Numbered from the stretch's first letter, positions 45,194-54,121 are shown. The stretch: DNA of 64,000 bases from Gymnodinialimonas ceratoperidinii (GCF_019297855.1 NZ_CP079194.1:1289501-1353500), one strand, 5' to 3'. Notes: a model not told the origin generated them from the letters alone. Program-made: numbers and translations.

Positions 45194-45957
45194 TGGAGCT
45201 TCCGCGCACCCCGTCGTTCCGGTTGGACGGCAAGCGCGCGCTTGTCGCCGGCGCCTCTTCTGGCATCGGGCTGGCCTGTGCCGTGGCACTGGCAGAGGCC
45301 GGCGCAGAAGTGGTGTTGGCAGCTCGGTCGGCCAGCAAGCTGTCCGCGTTGGCCGACGCGCTGATCGCTTCTGGCCACGCGGCCACGGTGCTGTCGCTCG
45401 ACGTCTCTGACATTGCGGAGATGGAACGCGCCGTGGCCGCGCACGGCCCCTTTGACATTCTCATCAATTCCGCCGGGTTGGCACGTCACTCCCCCGCGTT
45501 GGAAACGACGGAGTCCGATTTCGACGCGGTGAGCGACCTCAACGTGAAGGGCGCCTATTTCCTGACCCGCACCGTCGCCAAGGGTTTGGCCGACGCGGGC
45601 AAGCCCGGCTCGCTGATCAACATATCCAGCCAGATGGCAAAGGTCGGCGGGGTTGACCGCGCCGTCTATGCCGCCACCAAGCACGCCGTCGAGGGCTTCA
45701 CCAAGTCGATGGCGATCGAGTGGGGGCCCCTCGGTATCCGCGTCAATACGATCTGCCCCACGTTCGTCGTCACGCCATTGACCAAACAGACCTTTGATCG
45801 ACCCGAGCGCCGCGCCTGGGTCGAGGAAAAGATCAAGCTTGGGCGTATCGGTGAGGTTGAAGATGTCATGGGCGCGGCCGTCTTCCTTGCATCCGACGCG
45901 GCGGCGCTGATCACCGGCACGGCGCTGATGGTGGACGGCGGTTGGACGGCGGATTGA
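45193..45957 (+). CDS. SDR-family dehydrogenase
   Basis: A 254-residue classical SDR: GASSGIGLACAVAL (nucleotide binding), NSAGLA, catalytic Ser in ISSQMAK, and YAATKHAV with the Tyr-Lys pair. The C-terminal ITGTALMVDGGWTAD is typical of 3-oxoacyl reductase-like and polyol SDRs. With the HisD-like enzyme it probably oxidises a secondary hydroxyl of the same substrate. TGATG coupling to the SnoaL gene upstream shows operon membership. Confidence 0.86.
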   Translation: MELPRTPSFRLDGKRALVAGASSGIGLACAVALAEAGAEVVLAARSASKLSALADALIASGHAATVLSLDVSDIAEMERAVAAHGPFDILINSAGLARHSPALETTESDFDAVSDLNVKGAYFLTRTVAKGLADAGKPGSLINISSQMAKVGGVDRAVYAATKHAVEGFTKSMAIEWGPLGIRVNTICPTFVVTPLTKQTFDRPERRAWVEEKIKLGRIGEVEDVMGAAVFLASDAAALITGTALMVDGGWTAD

Positions 45958-45970
45958 TGGTGGGTGAGGC

Positions 45971-47005
45971 ATGACCGAAACCAGGATCACTTCGCTCGAC
46001 GTAGCTCGGCTGGCCGGTGTCAGCCAGTCGGCAGTCAGCCGGGTCTTTACCCCCGGCGCCTCGGCTTCAAAGAAAACCGTAGATAGGGTGCGAAAGGCCG
46101 CCAAAGAGCTGGGCTACCGCCCCAACGTCCTCGCCCGGGCAATCGTGTCAGGCAAGAGCCGGATCATCGGTCTGGTGGTCGCGTATCTGGAAAATCAGTT
46201 CTATCCGCAAGCGCTGGAAAAGCTGTCGAACGCTCTGCAGCAGGAAGGCTACCATGTCCTGATCTTCCTCACCTCGCAGAAGCACGGCAAGATCGATGAC
46301 GTAGTTGACGAGATGCTCGACTACCAGGTTGACGGGATCGTCTTTGCTTCGGTTGCGATGTCTTCTGACATCGCACGGCGCTGTCAGAACGCCGGCGTGC
46401 CTGTCGTGCAGTTCAATCGCCGTGAAGACCGCAAGGGTATTGCCGCCGTTACATCCGAAAATTTTGCTGGCGGCAAAGCGGTTGCCGAGTTTCTTTTGGC
46501 CGGCGATCACAGACGGATTGCCTACATTGCTGGCTGGGAAGGCGCCTCCACGCAACGCGACCGCGAGGCGGGTTTCCTTGAGGGTCTGAAATTGGCGAAC
46601 CGCGCCCTGTTCGCGCGTGAGGTCGGGAACTTCGATTTCGAACAGGCGAAGGCGGCCACGCGCGCCATGTTCGACGTTCCAGAGGATCGCCGACCAGACG
46701 CGCTGTTCGTCGCCAACGACCACATGGCCTTCATCGCGATGGATGTGATCCGGCACCAATTGAGCCTGAGCATTCCCGGTGAGGTATCCGTCGTAGGATT
46801 TGACGACGTGCCCTTGGCGGCCTGGCTATCATATAATCTGACCACCGTACGCCAGCGCGCCAAGCAGATGGTCGAGGAAACCGTCAGGGCGCTGCTCGAG
46901 CAGATCGAAGCCATCGATACGGCCATAACCCGAAACATCGCTGTCGAGGCTCCGCTGATCGTGCGCGGATCTGCCCGCATTCCAGAAGGATGGACTGACA
47001 AATGA
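45971..47005 (+). CDS. LacI-family transcriptional regulator
   Basis: A 344-residue LacI-type repressor. The HTH (about 7-30) reads LDVARLAGVSQSAVSRVF, with the hinge helix GYRPNVLARAIVSGKS. The periplasmic-binding-protein-like effector domain follows (IIGLVVAYLENQFYPQALEKL; SVVGFDDVPLA). It is inside the operon and overlaps the next gene by ATGA. Its likely target is the 16-bp palindrome at 37823-37838 before the ABC genes. Confidence 0.9.
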   Translation: MTETRITSLDVARLAGVSQSAVSRVFTPGASASKKTVDRVRKAAKELGYRPNVLARAIVSGKSRIIGLVVAYLENQFYPQALEKLSNALQQEGYHVLIFLTSQKHGKIDDVVDEMLDYQVDGIVFASVAMSSDIARRCQNAGVPVVQFNRREDRKGIAAVTSENFAGGKAVAEFLLAGDHRRIAYIAGWEGASTQRDREAGFLEGLKLANRALFAREVGNFDFEQAKAATRAMFDVPEDRRPDALFVANDHMAFIAMDVIRHQLSLSIPGEVSVVGFDDVPLAAWLSYNLTTVRQRAKQMVEETVRALLEQIEAIDTAITRNIAVEAPLIVRGSARIPEGWTDK

Positions 47006-48003
47006 ACGCTCCGATGAAGGGCTTTGACCCGAAATTCGTCGATTTCCCCGATTACATCATCGGGATCACCAAAGAGATATGGGAAGACCGCGGCATCGCG
47101 ACCCTGCATGATTATTACGCGCCCGACATCGTGGTGCGGTCGCCTGCCTCCGTTGTGGTCGGCAATCAGGACGTGATCGGCGCAACCATGGCGACGCTGG
47201 CCGAGTTTCCCGACCGAACGCTATTTGGCGAAGACGTGATCTGGTCCGGCACGCCCGAGGCGGGAATGCTGTCGTCGCATCGGCTGCATTCGACCGCGAC
47301 CCATGCCTATCCCGGCGTTTACGGCGCGCCGTCGGGCAAGCAATTGCACTACCGCATCCTGGCCGACTGTCACGCCATCGACAACCAGATCAACGACGAA
47401 TGGCTGATCCGCGATCAGGGCGCCATCGTGCGGCAACTGGGCTGGGAGCCAAAGGAATTCGCCCGAGACCTGATCGTCCGCGAGGGCGGTCCGGAGGCCT
47501 GTGTTGAACCGCTGACGCCCTCCAATGACGTGGAAGGCCCCTACGAGGGCACCGGAAACGACAACGAATGGGGTCAACGTCACGCAGACATCCTGACGCG
47601 GATCATGAGCGCGGATTTCACGGTGATCCCGGAAGCCTACGACCGTGGCGCAAACCTTTCCTATCCCGGCGGGCTGGAGACGCTGAGTTTTGACGGCGCC
47701 GACCGGTTCTGGATGGGGCTGCGCGCGGCCTTCCCCAATGCCACGTTCACTATCCACCACAAGATTGGACGCGAAGACCCGATGATGCCGCCGCGCTCGG
47801 CCATCCGTTGGAGCCTCCATGGCAAGCACGAGGGCTGGGGGACCTTCGGTACGCCGACGGGTGCCGAGGTCTATGTGCTCGGCATCAGCCACGCCGAGTT
47901 CGGGGCATTGGTGGGCGGGGAACCGAAGCTGCGCCGCGAATGGACCTTGTTTGACGAAACCGCGATCTGGAAGCAGATCCTTCTGAAGACGGGTGACGTG
48001 TGA
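47002..48003 (+). CDS. tandem SnoaL-like protein 4
   Basis: A 333-residue two-module SnoaL-like protein, more divergent than the other tandem members. Module one (about 10-150) has YYAPDIVVRSPASVVVGNQDVI and GAPSGKQLHYRI with DEWLIRDQGAIVRQLGW. Module two (about 190-330) has FTVIPEAYDRGANLSYPGG and FGTPTGAEVYVLG. The start overlaps the LacI stop (ATGA). Its length and modular layout match the other members, so a shared type of reaction on different intermediates is plausible but unproven. Confidence 0.72.
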   Translation: MNAPMKGFDPKFVDFPDYIIGITKEIWEDRGIATLHDYYAPDIVVRSPASVVVGNQDVIGATMATLAEFPDRTLFGEDVIWSGTPEAGMLSSHRLHSTATHAYPGVYGAPSGKQLHYRILADCHAIDNQINDEWLIRDQGAIVRQLGWEPKEFARDLIVREGGPEACVEPLTPSNDVEGPYEGTGNDNEWGQRHADILTRIMSADFTVIPEAYDRGANLSYPGGLETLSFDGADRFWMGLRAAFPNATFTIHHKIGREDPMMPPRSAIRWSLHGKHEGWGTFGTPTGAEVYVLGISHAEFGALVGGEPKLRREWTLFDETAIWKQILLKTGDV

Positions 48004-48110
48004 TGCCTTCGCCGTCCGAAGCTCTGCGCCGCATTCACGGCTTTCTCGGCAGCAGGCGCGCACGGCGGCTGAACCTGCGGCCGCCGGGGCAGGGGTCCTT
48101 CACCTTCTGA
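48003..48110 (+). CDS. possible 35-residue leaderless small protein
   Basis: A TGATG overlap with the SnoaL stop opens 35 codons (MPSPSEALRRIHGFLGSRR...GQGSFTF). It is Arg-rich and has no family I recognise. It could be a small protein or the remnant of a deleted gene, as the bicupin gene begins 27 bp later. Low support. Confidence 0.25.
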   Translation: MPSPSEALRRIHGFLGSRRARRLNLRPPGQGSFTF

Positions 48111-48137
48111 CCCCAACCGAAATACAGGAACAGTCTG

Positions 48138-49106
48138 ATGACACCCCAGGAAATCGAACAACGCATCGTCCGCTATGGCGATCTTCAACCCTGCAAAACC
48201 GCCTTCATCGATGCCCATACGCCGGGCAGCGACCAGAAGGAGAACTTCACCATCATCGGCGGTGGTGTGTCCGAGTCGCCCGACCAGCACGTGCATATCT
48301 CGATCCCGCACGGCTTCAACATCGGCGCCGCGGGACAACCGCCCAAGTGCCGCAACTCGCTGCATGACCACCACACCGCCGAGGCGTTCTTTGTCCTCTC
48401 CGGCCGCTGGCGCTTCTTCTGGGGGCGCTGGGGGGATGCCGGAGAGGTCACGCTGGAACCCGGCGACATCTTTAACATCCCGACCGGCATCTTTCGCGGT
48501 TTCGAGAACATCGGCACCGATTACGGGATGATCATGGCGGTCCTCGGCGGTGACGATGCCGGGGGCGGCGTGATGTGGGCGCCGCAAGTGATCGAGGATG
48601 CAGCCGATCACGGGCTTGTCTTGGGTGAGGACGGCAAGCTTTACGATTCCAAGCGCCAGCAGCGCCTGCCCGAGGGGGTCAAACCGATGCCGGTGATGAC
48701 GGACGAAGAACTGGCCAAACGCCCGGAGCCCACGACCGCCGATGTGCTGCCCAATCACGTCGCCCGCTACTGGGACATGGTCGCGCTGGCGGACAGGAAG
48801 CCCTGCAAGGTGATCGGCGAAACGGGTCTGCTCAAGGACAAACCCGGCTTTGAGGTCGATTTCATCACCCGCGGCTCGGCGACCGAGGCCAAACACAGCC
48901 ACGATCGCCCTTCCGTCCTGATGCCCGTCAAGGGCCATTGGCGCGTGGACTGGGACGGCGGGGCGACGACGCTTGCGCCCGGCGACACCATGTCGGTGCC
49001 CGAGGGGCTTGCCCATTCCGCCGTGCCTTCGATGACCGGCGAAGCGGCGCTTTACCACATTGTCGGCACCGACGATCCGGCGGGGCCAAGCTGGTCGGGA
49101 CAGTGA
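48138..49106 (+). CDS. bicupin protein
   Basis: A 322-residue protein with two cupin domains. The first has CRNSLHDHHTAEAFFVLSG and EPGDIFNIPTGIFRGFEN; the second has HSHDRPSVLMPVKGHWRVDW and APGDTMSVPEGLAHSA. The first domain offers several His and a Glu that could bind metal; the second has fewer. Bicupins include dioxygenases, isomerases and decarboxylases, so the reaction is open. It lies between the SnoaL and alpha/beta-hydrolase genes in the same direction. Confidence 0.75.
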   Translation: MTPQEIEQRIVRYGDLQPCKTAFIDAHTPGSDQKENFTIIGGGVSESPDQHVHISIPHGFNIGAAGQPPKCRNSLHDHHTAEAFFVLSGRWRFFWGRWGDAGEVTLEPGDIFNIPTGIFRGFENIGTDYGMIMAVLGGDDAGGGVMWAPQVIEDAADHGLVLGEDGKLYDSKRQQRLPEGVKPMPVMTDEELAKRPEPTTADVLPNHVARYWDMVALADRKPCKVIGETGLLKDKPGFEVDFITRGSATEAKHSHDRPSVLMPVKGHWRVDWDGGATTLAPGDTMSVPEGLAHSAVPSMTGEAALYHIVGTDDPAGPSWSGQ

Positions 49107-49128
49107 AGCGCAAAGGGAGGTCCACACG

Positions 49129-49776
49129 ATGACGCCGCTCGTTCTTCTGCCCGGCATGATGTGCGACGCGCGGCTCTTCGGGCCGCAGACCGCGCATTTC
49201 TCGGGAGGGCGTGCCGTGCACCACGCGCCGATCTCGGGCGCGGACAGCGTTGAAGCGCTGGCCGCCTCGGTGCTGGCCGGGGCGCCGGAACGCTTTGCCC
49301 TGGCGGGCCTGTCGATGGGCGGGATCGTCGCGATGGAGGTGCTGCGGCAAGCGCCGGGGCGCATCGAACGCATCGCACTGCTTGACACCAACCCTTTGGC
49401 CGAGGCCGACGCCGTCAAGGCCCGGCGCGGCCCGCAGATCGACAAGGCCCGCTCGGGCCGCATGGCCGAGGTCATGCGCGACGAGATGATGCCGAATTAC
49501 CTTGCGGATGGACCGGGCAAGCCGGCGTTGCTCGATCTTTGCATGGAAATGGCGCTGGATCTCGGGCCAGAGGTCTTCATCCGGCAATCCATCGCCCTTC
49601 GCGACCGCCCGGATCAGAGCGAGACGCTGCGTGGCTTCGACGGACCGGCTTTGGTCCTTTGCGGTCGGCATGACGTACTCTGCCCCGTAGCGCGGCACGA
49701 ATTGATGGCCGGTCTGCTGACGGGCGCGACACTCGCGATCGTCGAGGATGCGGGGCACATGCCGACCTTGGAATAG
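49129..49776 (+). CDS. alpha/beta-fold hydrolase with premature amber codon
   Basis: A 215-residue alpha/beta hydrolase: LVLLPGMMCDARLF gives the oxyanion region, LAGLSMGG the nucleophile serine, CGRHDVLCP the acid and DAGHMP the histidine. The frame stops with TAG at 49774, but the next 15 codons in the same frame (PNETNAALERWLEIP) are the usual C-terminal helix, ending with a TGA at 49822 that overlaps the ATG of the RraA-like gene. One C-to-T change (CAG to TAG) explains this. All catalytic residues remain, so the protein may still work. A lactonase or esterase role is plausible. Confidence 0.75.
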   Translation: MTPLVLLPGMMCDARLFGPQTAHFSGGRAVHHAPISGADSVEALAASVLAGAPERFALAGLSMGGIVAMEVLRQAPGRIERIALLDTNPLAEADAVKARRGPQIDKARSGRMAEVMRDEMMPNYLADGPGKPALLDLCMEMALDLGPEVFIRQSIALRDRPDQSETLRGFDGPALVLCGRHDVLCPVARHELMAGLLTGATLAIVEDAGHMPTLE

Positions 49777-49820
49777 CCGAACGAGACCAATGCGGCGCTT
49801 GAGCGCTGGCTGGAGATACC

Positions 49821-50516
49821 ATGACACCCGACCTTCTGGACCTTCTTCGCAAGGTCGACACACCCACTGTCTGCAACGCCATCGAAGTGGTCGAAGGCAA
49901 GCGCGGCTTTGATCGCTTCACGCGTGGCACGGTGCTTTGCAGCGACCCCGGTGCAGGCGCAATCATAGGCGTGGCGCGCACCGCCAAGATTGCTGCCGCC
50001 GCCCCGCCGGACGAAGCGCCGGAGGTGATCAAGACCAGGCGGATGGACTACTACCGGCATATGGCGACCGGACCCCGGCCCGCTCTGGCGGTGGTCGAGG
50101 ACCTCGACGGCGCGAATGCCGTCGGCGCCTATTGGGGTGAGATCAACACCAATGTGCACAAGGGTTTCGGCCTTGCCGGGGCGCTCACCAACGGCGTGAT
50201 GCGCGACCTTGGCGATCTGCCTGTTGGCTTCCCGGTCATCGCCGGCTCGATTGGTCCGAGCCATGCTTCTGTCCATGTGCGCGAGATCGGCACACCGGTC
50301 ACAGTCTTCGGTTTGACCATCGCTGACGGCGAATTGGTCCACGCCGATCGCCATGGGGTGCTGGTCGTCCCGCAAGACTACGTGGCCGAGCTGGGTGCCG
50401 CGATCACAAAGATGCAGGGCACCGAGGCGATCGTGTTGGAGGCCGCACGCGCGCCGGAGTTCGATTTCGATATGTTCGAGGCCGCTTGGGCCGCTTTTGA
50501 GAAAGCGCGCACCTGA
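49821..50516 (+). CDS. RraA/HMG-aldolase-like protein
   Basis: A 231-residue RraA-fold protein. TNGVMRDLGDL and HADRHGVLVVP match the metal and pyruvate-enolate site of 4-hydroxy-4-methyl-2-oxoglutarate/4-carboxy-4-hydroxy-2-oxoadipate aldolases (Arg-Asp and the later Asp). VNTNVHKGFGLAGAL-like sequence precedes it. In a catabolic operon it would cleave a 4-hydroxy-2-oxo acid to pyruvate plus an aldehyde or oxo acid. It is the last enzyme gene of the cluster and overlaps the uninterrupted end of the hydrolase frame by ATGA. Confidence 0.78.
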   Translation: MTPDLLDLLRKVDTPTVCNAIEVVEGKRGFDRFTRGTVLCSDPGAGAIIGVARTAKIAAAAPPDEAPEVIKTRRMDYYRHMATGPRPALAVVEDLDGANAVGAYWGEINTNVHKGFGLAGALTNGVMRDLGDLPVGFPVIAGSIGPSHASVHVREIGTPVTVFGLTIADGELVHADRHGVLVVPQDYVAELGAAITKMQGTEAIVLEAARAPEFDFDMFEAAWAAFEKART

Positions 50517-50621
50517 ACGTCCGGCTTTGGGAACGAAACTGGTGTGATCGGACCCGCAGCCAGCAATGTCCTCACTCAGACCAAAACCAACTCGCGAGTG
50601 AACATCAACAAAGGAAACTTC

Positions 50622-51011
50622 ATGCCCCGACTACTTCGCTTCGGCCTTCTGGCTTGCGCCGCCTATTTTGTCTGTATGGCGATAGCACATTTCTTCGGGA
50701 TCAAGGTGCCGATCCTGTTCGTCTATTACGATACTCCCTTCTACGCGTATCAGGACAAGATCATCTCTTTCGCGGTACTCAGCTATGTCGGCCTGTTCTA
50801 CGCCGCTTCCCGCGACATCAAGGTCGTTCCAATTGCCTTGGCCGTGCTCGGCCTCACTGCGCTTGGACTCGCATCGGTCAACACGTCGGATGCATTGGCA
50901 TCCGTGCTGACCGAGGGGCAGTCGGTTTGGCCTTACTGGGCACAGACCGGCATGATTGCAGGCCTCTGGGTCATTCTGACCGTCCTCTACCTGAGGCGCT
51001 CAGAGACCTGA
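50622..51011 (+). CDS. small four-helix membrane protein of unknown function
   Basis: A 129-residue protein with four predicted membrane segments (LLRFGLLACAAYFVCMAIA; a second near 45-62; a third near 67-85; and a last one in AGLWVILTVLYL). AAAGGA lies before ATG 50622. I recognise no family with confidence. It is 105 bp after the RraA-like gene and could be a late member of that operon or separate. It ends 92 bp from the convergent pirin gene. Confidence 0.6.
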   Translation: MPRLLRFGLLACAAYFVCMAIAHFFGIKVPILFVYYDTPFYAYQDKIISFAVLSYVGLFYAASRDIKVVPIALAVLGLTALGLASVNTSDALASVLTEGQSVWPYWAQTGMIAGLWVILTVLYLRRSET

Positions 51012-51103
51012 CCGCCGCCTGACAGACCGATGCCGGCCCTGTTCCGCAGATATGCCGTACGTCTTTCTCTTCACTTCAGCCCGGAAGCAACACGGACAGG
51101 AGG

Positions 51104-52066
51104 CTACCAGTCGCGCGGTCGCGTGCGGTCGAGCTCCGGGCTGATTTCGATAAATTCTTCCTCGTCCCCAGGTGGCAGTCTGAAAGGACCGTTCGACCAA
51201 TCCGCCGCCTTCCAGTCCTGCTTGGCCTGCTCGATCCGGTCCTTCGAGGAGGAGACGAAGTTCCACCAGATGTAGCGTTTCTCGCTCAGCGTTGCGCCTC
51301 CCAGTGCCATGAGCCGTGCCCCCTGTTGCCCGGCCTTGACCGAAATACGGTCGCCGGGACGAAAGACCATCATCCGGCCAGCCTCGAAGGTGTCGCCGCT
51401 GACCTCGATGCTGCCTTCGGAGACGTAGATGCCGCGATCCTCGTGATTGTCGGGCAGGGGAAAGGAAGCGCCGGGCTGAAGGACGACGTCGAGATAGAAG
51501 GTTTCGGATTGCATGGTGACGGGGCTGGCCTTGCCATAGGCCTCGCCAAGGATAAGCCGGGCGTTGGCGCCACCGTCCTGAAACTGCGGCAACGCATCCG
51601 CCTTGTGATGCTCGAAATCCGGCGCCATCTCTTCGCGGTCCTCGGGCAGTGCGATCCAGGTCTGGGTGCCGAAGAGCTTGTGCCGCGTCGCGCGGGTCTC
51701 ATCGCTGGTGCGCTCGGAATGTGTCACGCCGCGGCCTGCGACCATCCAGTTGACCTCCCCGGGGTAGATCATCTGGTGAGTGCCGAGGCTGTCACGATGC
51801 TCGAATTCGCCCTGGTAGAGATAGGTCACGGTGCCGAGACCGATATGCGGGTGCGGACGCACATCGATACCGCCATCGGTGATAAACTCGGCCGGACCCA
51901 TCTGGTCGAAAAAGATGAACGGCCCCACCATTTGCCGAGCAGGCGAGGGCAGGGCGCGCCGCACCTCGAACCCACCCAGATCGCGGGCACGCGGGATGAT
52001 CAGCGTATCGATTTCGCCGGTTTGTCCCGGGGGGCATTCGGGTTTATGTGTCGGGTTCCAGCTCAT
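51104..52066 (-). CDS. pirin-family protein
   Basis: A 320-residue pirin (two cupin domains). The first domain carries the metal-binding HPHIGLGTVTYLYQGEFEHRD and the H-S-E of GVTHSE, which are the conserved His/Glu ligands. Pirins can act as quercetin dioxygenases or redox-sensing regulators. It closes a minus-strand group with a GNAT gene, MhqD-like hydrolase and MhqO-like dioxygenase, a quinone-stress set found with pirin in other bacteria. Confidence 0.88.
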   Translation of the reverse strand: MSWNPTHKPECPPGQTGEIDTLIIPRARDLGGFEVRRALPSPARQMVGPFIFFDQMGPAEFITDGGIDVRPHPHIGLGTVTYLYQGEFEHRDSLGTHQMIYPGEVNWMVAGRGVTHSERTSDETRATRHKLFGTQTWIALPEDREEMAPDFEHHKADALPQFQDGGANARLILGEAYGKASPVTMQSETFYLDVVLQPGASFPLPDNHEDRGIYVSEGSIEVSGDTFEAGRMMVFRPGDRISVKAGQQGARLMALGGATLSEKRYIWWNFVSSSKDRIEQAKQDWKAADWSNGPFRLPPGDEEEFIEISPELDRTRPRDW

Positions 52067-52151
52067 TTTCGTCCTTTCTCTCGACGCGGATCCTCTTGTC
52101 GAGTGCTTGTGAACGCGTCTCCGGAAGTGTGCCGCAAGACCGGCGCTTTGT

Positions 52152-52451
52152 TCACCACTGGATTACGTCTTCCACCTCGTCCCGGTGTTTCCGGGCATGG
52201 GCCCGAACAAAGGGACAGAGGGGTACGATCCGTTGGCCGCGTTCGCGGGCATCGGCGATCAGTCGATCGGCAAGGAGGCGCGCAACGCCCATACCTCTCA
52301 TGCTGTCCGGTACGAAGGTATGGTCGGCGATGATCAGTTTCGGCGTTACCTTGGACAGGGTCAATTCCGCCTCTCCCTCCGCCTCCGGTGTGGTTGCCAC
52401 GTAGCGCCCCTTGGTGTCCGTTTCGGAATAGTCGATCTGCACATTGGTCAT
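52152..52451 (-). CDS. short GNAT-fold acetyltransferase (YjdJ-like)
   Basis: A 99-residue protein of the short Gcn5-like group: DHTFVPDSMRGMGVARLLAD is the acetyl-CoA motif A and IVPLCPFVRAHARKH the conserved end. These proteins are common in electrophile- and stress-response operons, with unknown acceptors. Start at MTNVQID (52451); the frame is open 23 codons upstream. Confidence 0.78.
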   Translation of the reverse strand: MTNVQIDYSETDTKGRYVATTPEAEGEAELTLSKVTPKLIIADHTFVPDSMRGMGVARLLADRLIADARERGQRIVPLCPFVRAHARKHRDEVEDVIQW

Positions 52452-52568
52452 GTTGCGGATTCCTTGCTTCATATGAAAACTGGGGCACGGCACGTCGCGC
52501 CCGCAATCTCTCATCGCCACGGCGCGGCCGATGAGCGGGTGACATCTTTCTTAAGCATTCCGGCGGCA

Positions 52569-53177
52569 TCATACGGCCGAGAACAGGACTTTGAGGGCCA
52601 AAAGCTCAGGTTGGCGCAAGTCGTGCCCACCATCATGGATCTCGGTTGCGACCTCTGCGCCCTGCTTCGCGTACCAGTCGATCAGACCTTCGGTCAGCGG
52701 CCAGGGGCAGATCGGGTCGCGTCGGCCAGCCGCGATGAGTACGCGGGTTCCGGCAAGGCCAGGGTTCGGTGTCGGTTTCCAAGGGATGAGCGGGTGCAGC
52801 AGCCCGACCCGGTCGAACAGGTCCGGGTGGCCCATGGTGACCGAAGCAAGGATATTTGCCCCGTTGGAATAGCCGAACCCATAGACCGGGCTGCCGAGGT
52901 TCCTTGCCTTGTGCTCGGCGACGTAACGCGCCATCGCCTCGGTCCGCCGCGCGAGGTCTTCCATGTCGTAGACGCCTTCGCTTGTCCGGCGGAAAAAGCG
53001 TGCGGCGCCCATCTCTGAGACGTCCCCTCTGGGCGAGACGATGCCCGCTCCGGGGAGAAGTTGTCCGGCGAGTTCGAAGAACTGTGTCTCGTCCCCGCCG
53101 GTGCCGTGGAAGGCGAAGATCAGCGGTGTGCCCTCTTGCGGGGGCTTGGTCAGGGCCGTGTAGGTATCTGTCCGCAT
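52569..53177 (-). CDS. MhqD-like alpha/beta hydrolase
   Basis: A 202-residue carboxylesterase-type hydrolase: FAFHGTGGDETQF (oxyanion), GFGYSNGANILAS (nucleophile Ser), AAGRRDPICP (acid), and HDGGHDL (His). It matches MhqD, part of the methylhydroquinone-responsive mhq set, where it acts after ring cleavage or on quinone adducts. The MhqO-like dioxygenase gene is 11 bp upstream on the same strand. Confidence 0.8.
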   Translation of the reverse strand: MRTDTYTALTKPPQEGTPLIFAFHGTGGDETQFFELAGQLLPGAGIVSPRGDVSEMGAARFFRRTSEGVYDMEDLARRTEAMARYVAEHKARNLGSPVYGFGYSNGANILASVTMGHPDLFDRVGLLHPLIPWKPTPNPGLAGTRVLIAAGRRDPICPWPLTEGLIDWYAKQGAEVATEIHDGGHDLRQPELLALKVLFSAV

Positions 53178-53188
53178 GGAACTGTTCC

Positions 53189-54121
53189 TTATGCAGCGAT
53201 CGGGGGCAGCAGCCGCTCGATCTGGGCGCGGTGCGGCTCGTAACGGGTCGGCAACTTCAGTGCTTCACCCAGATGCGCCGTGTCTTCATCGCGGTCGAAC
53301 CCGGGTTCGTTGGTTGCCACCTCGAAGAGCACACCACCGGGGGTCCGGAAGTAGATCGCCCAGAAGTAGTCCCGGTCGATCACCGGGGTGACCTGGTAAC
53401 CTGTGTCCATCAGCTTGCGGCGCACCTCCTGCTGTGCCGCCCTGTCTTCTACGGCAAAGGCAATGTGGTGGACCGATCCGGCGCCTTGTCCCGCCGTTCT
53501 GGCACCCGGCAATTCCTCGATGTCGATGGTATCCGCCGCGTTGCCGCCTTCGATCCTGTAGCGCGTGATTGCGCCATCTTTTTCATCCTTCTGGTAACCC
53601 ATGAAGGTTAGAAGCTCGCCAGTCGCGGCTGCATCGCGCAAGCTGAAGCGCGCGCCGTGAAAGCCAAGGATGCCCGCGTCTTGCGGCACATCCGTCCCGG
53701 ACCAGGGCGTGCGTTCGCGCACATCGCTTTCCACCAGCGCAAAGCCGTCTCCGTCCGGGCCATCAAAGCTGAGGCGTGCTTCCCCCAGGAAGTTGCCTTC
53801 GGTCAGGCCGGTCACGCCTTGCGCGGCGAGGCGTTCCCTCCAATAGCTCAACGCGCCTTTTGGCACGGCGAAATCTGTCACACCCACCTCGCCGGTGCCA
53901 CGACGGCCCTTGGGCATCTTGCCGAAGGGGAAATAGGTCATGACCGAGCCGGGCGTGCCGATCTCGTCGCCGTAGTAGAGGTGATAGACCTCGGGAGCGT
54001 CGAAATTTACCGTCTTCTTGACCCGGCGCAGGCCGAGCGTATTGGTGAAGAAGGCATTGTTCTCGCCGGCATCGCTTGCCATCGAGGTGACGTGGTGCAG
54101 GCCCTTGATTTGCGTGATCAT
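53189..54121 (-). CDS. MhqO-like ring-cleaving dioxygenase (VOC fold)
   Basis: A 310-residue two-module VOC protein of the PcpA/MhqO type, which opens hydroquinone rings. KGLHHVTSMASDAGENNAFF and VHHIAFAVED contain the two His ligands and LFEVATNEPGF the Glu ligand of the iron. The ATG at 54121 is preceded by an AAAG-rich site; the frame is open 19 codons above. It is divergent from a LysR gene, its likely regulator. Confidence 0.85.
   Translation of the reverse strand: MITQIKGLHHVTSMASDAGENNAFFTNTLGLRRVKKTVNFDAPEVYHLYYGDEIGTPGSVMTYFPFGKMPKGRRGTGEVGVTDFAVPKGALSYWRERLAAQGVTGLTEGNFLGEARLSFDGPDGDGFALVESDVRERTPWSGTDVPQDAGILGFHGARFSLRDAAATGELLTFMGYQKDEKDGAITRYRIEGGNAADTIDIEELPGARTAGQGAGSVHHIAFAVEDRAAQQEVRRKLMDTGYQVTPVIDRDYFWAIYFRTPGGVLFEVATNEPGFDRDEDTAHLGEALKLPTRYEPHRAQIERLLPPIAA

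Noticed and set aside
42813..45957. DHPS (sulfonate) degradation operon
   Set aside because: HisD-like and SDR genes fit, but no second SDR of the HpsO/HpsP pair, sulfolyase or sulfonate exporter is present, and the SnoaL, bicupin and RraA genes do not belong to that pathway.
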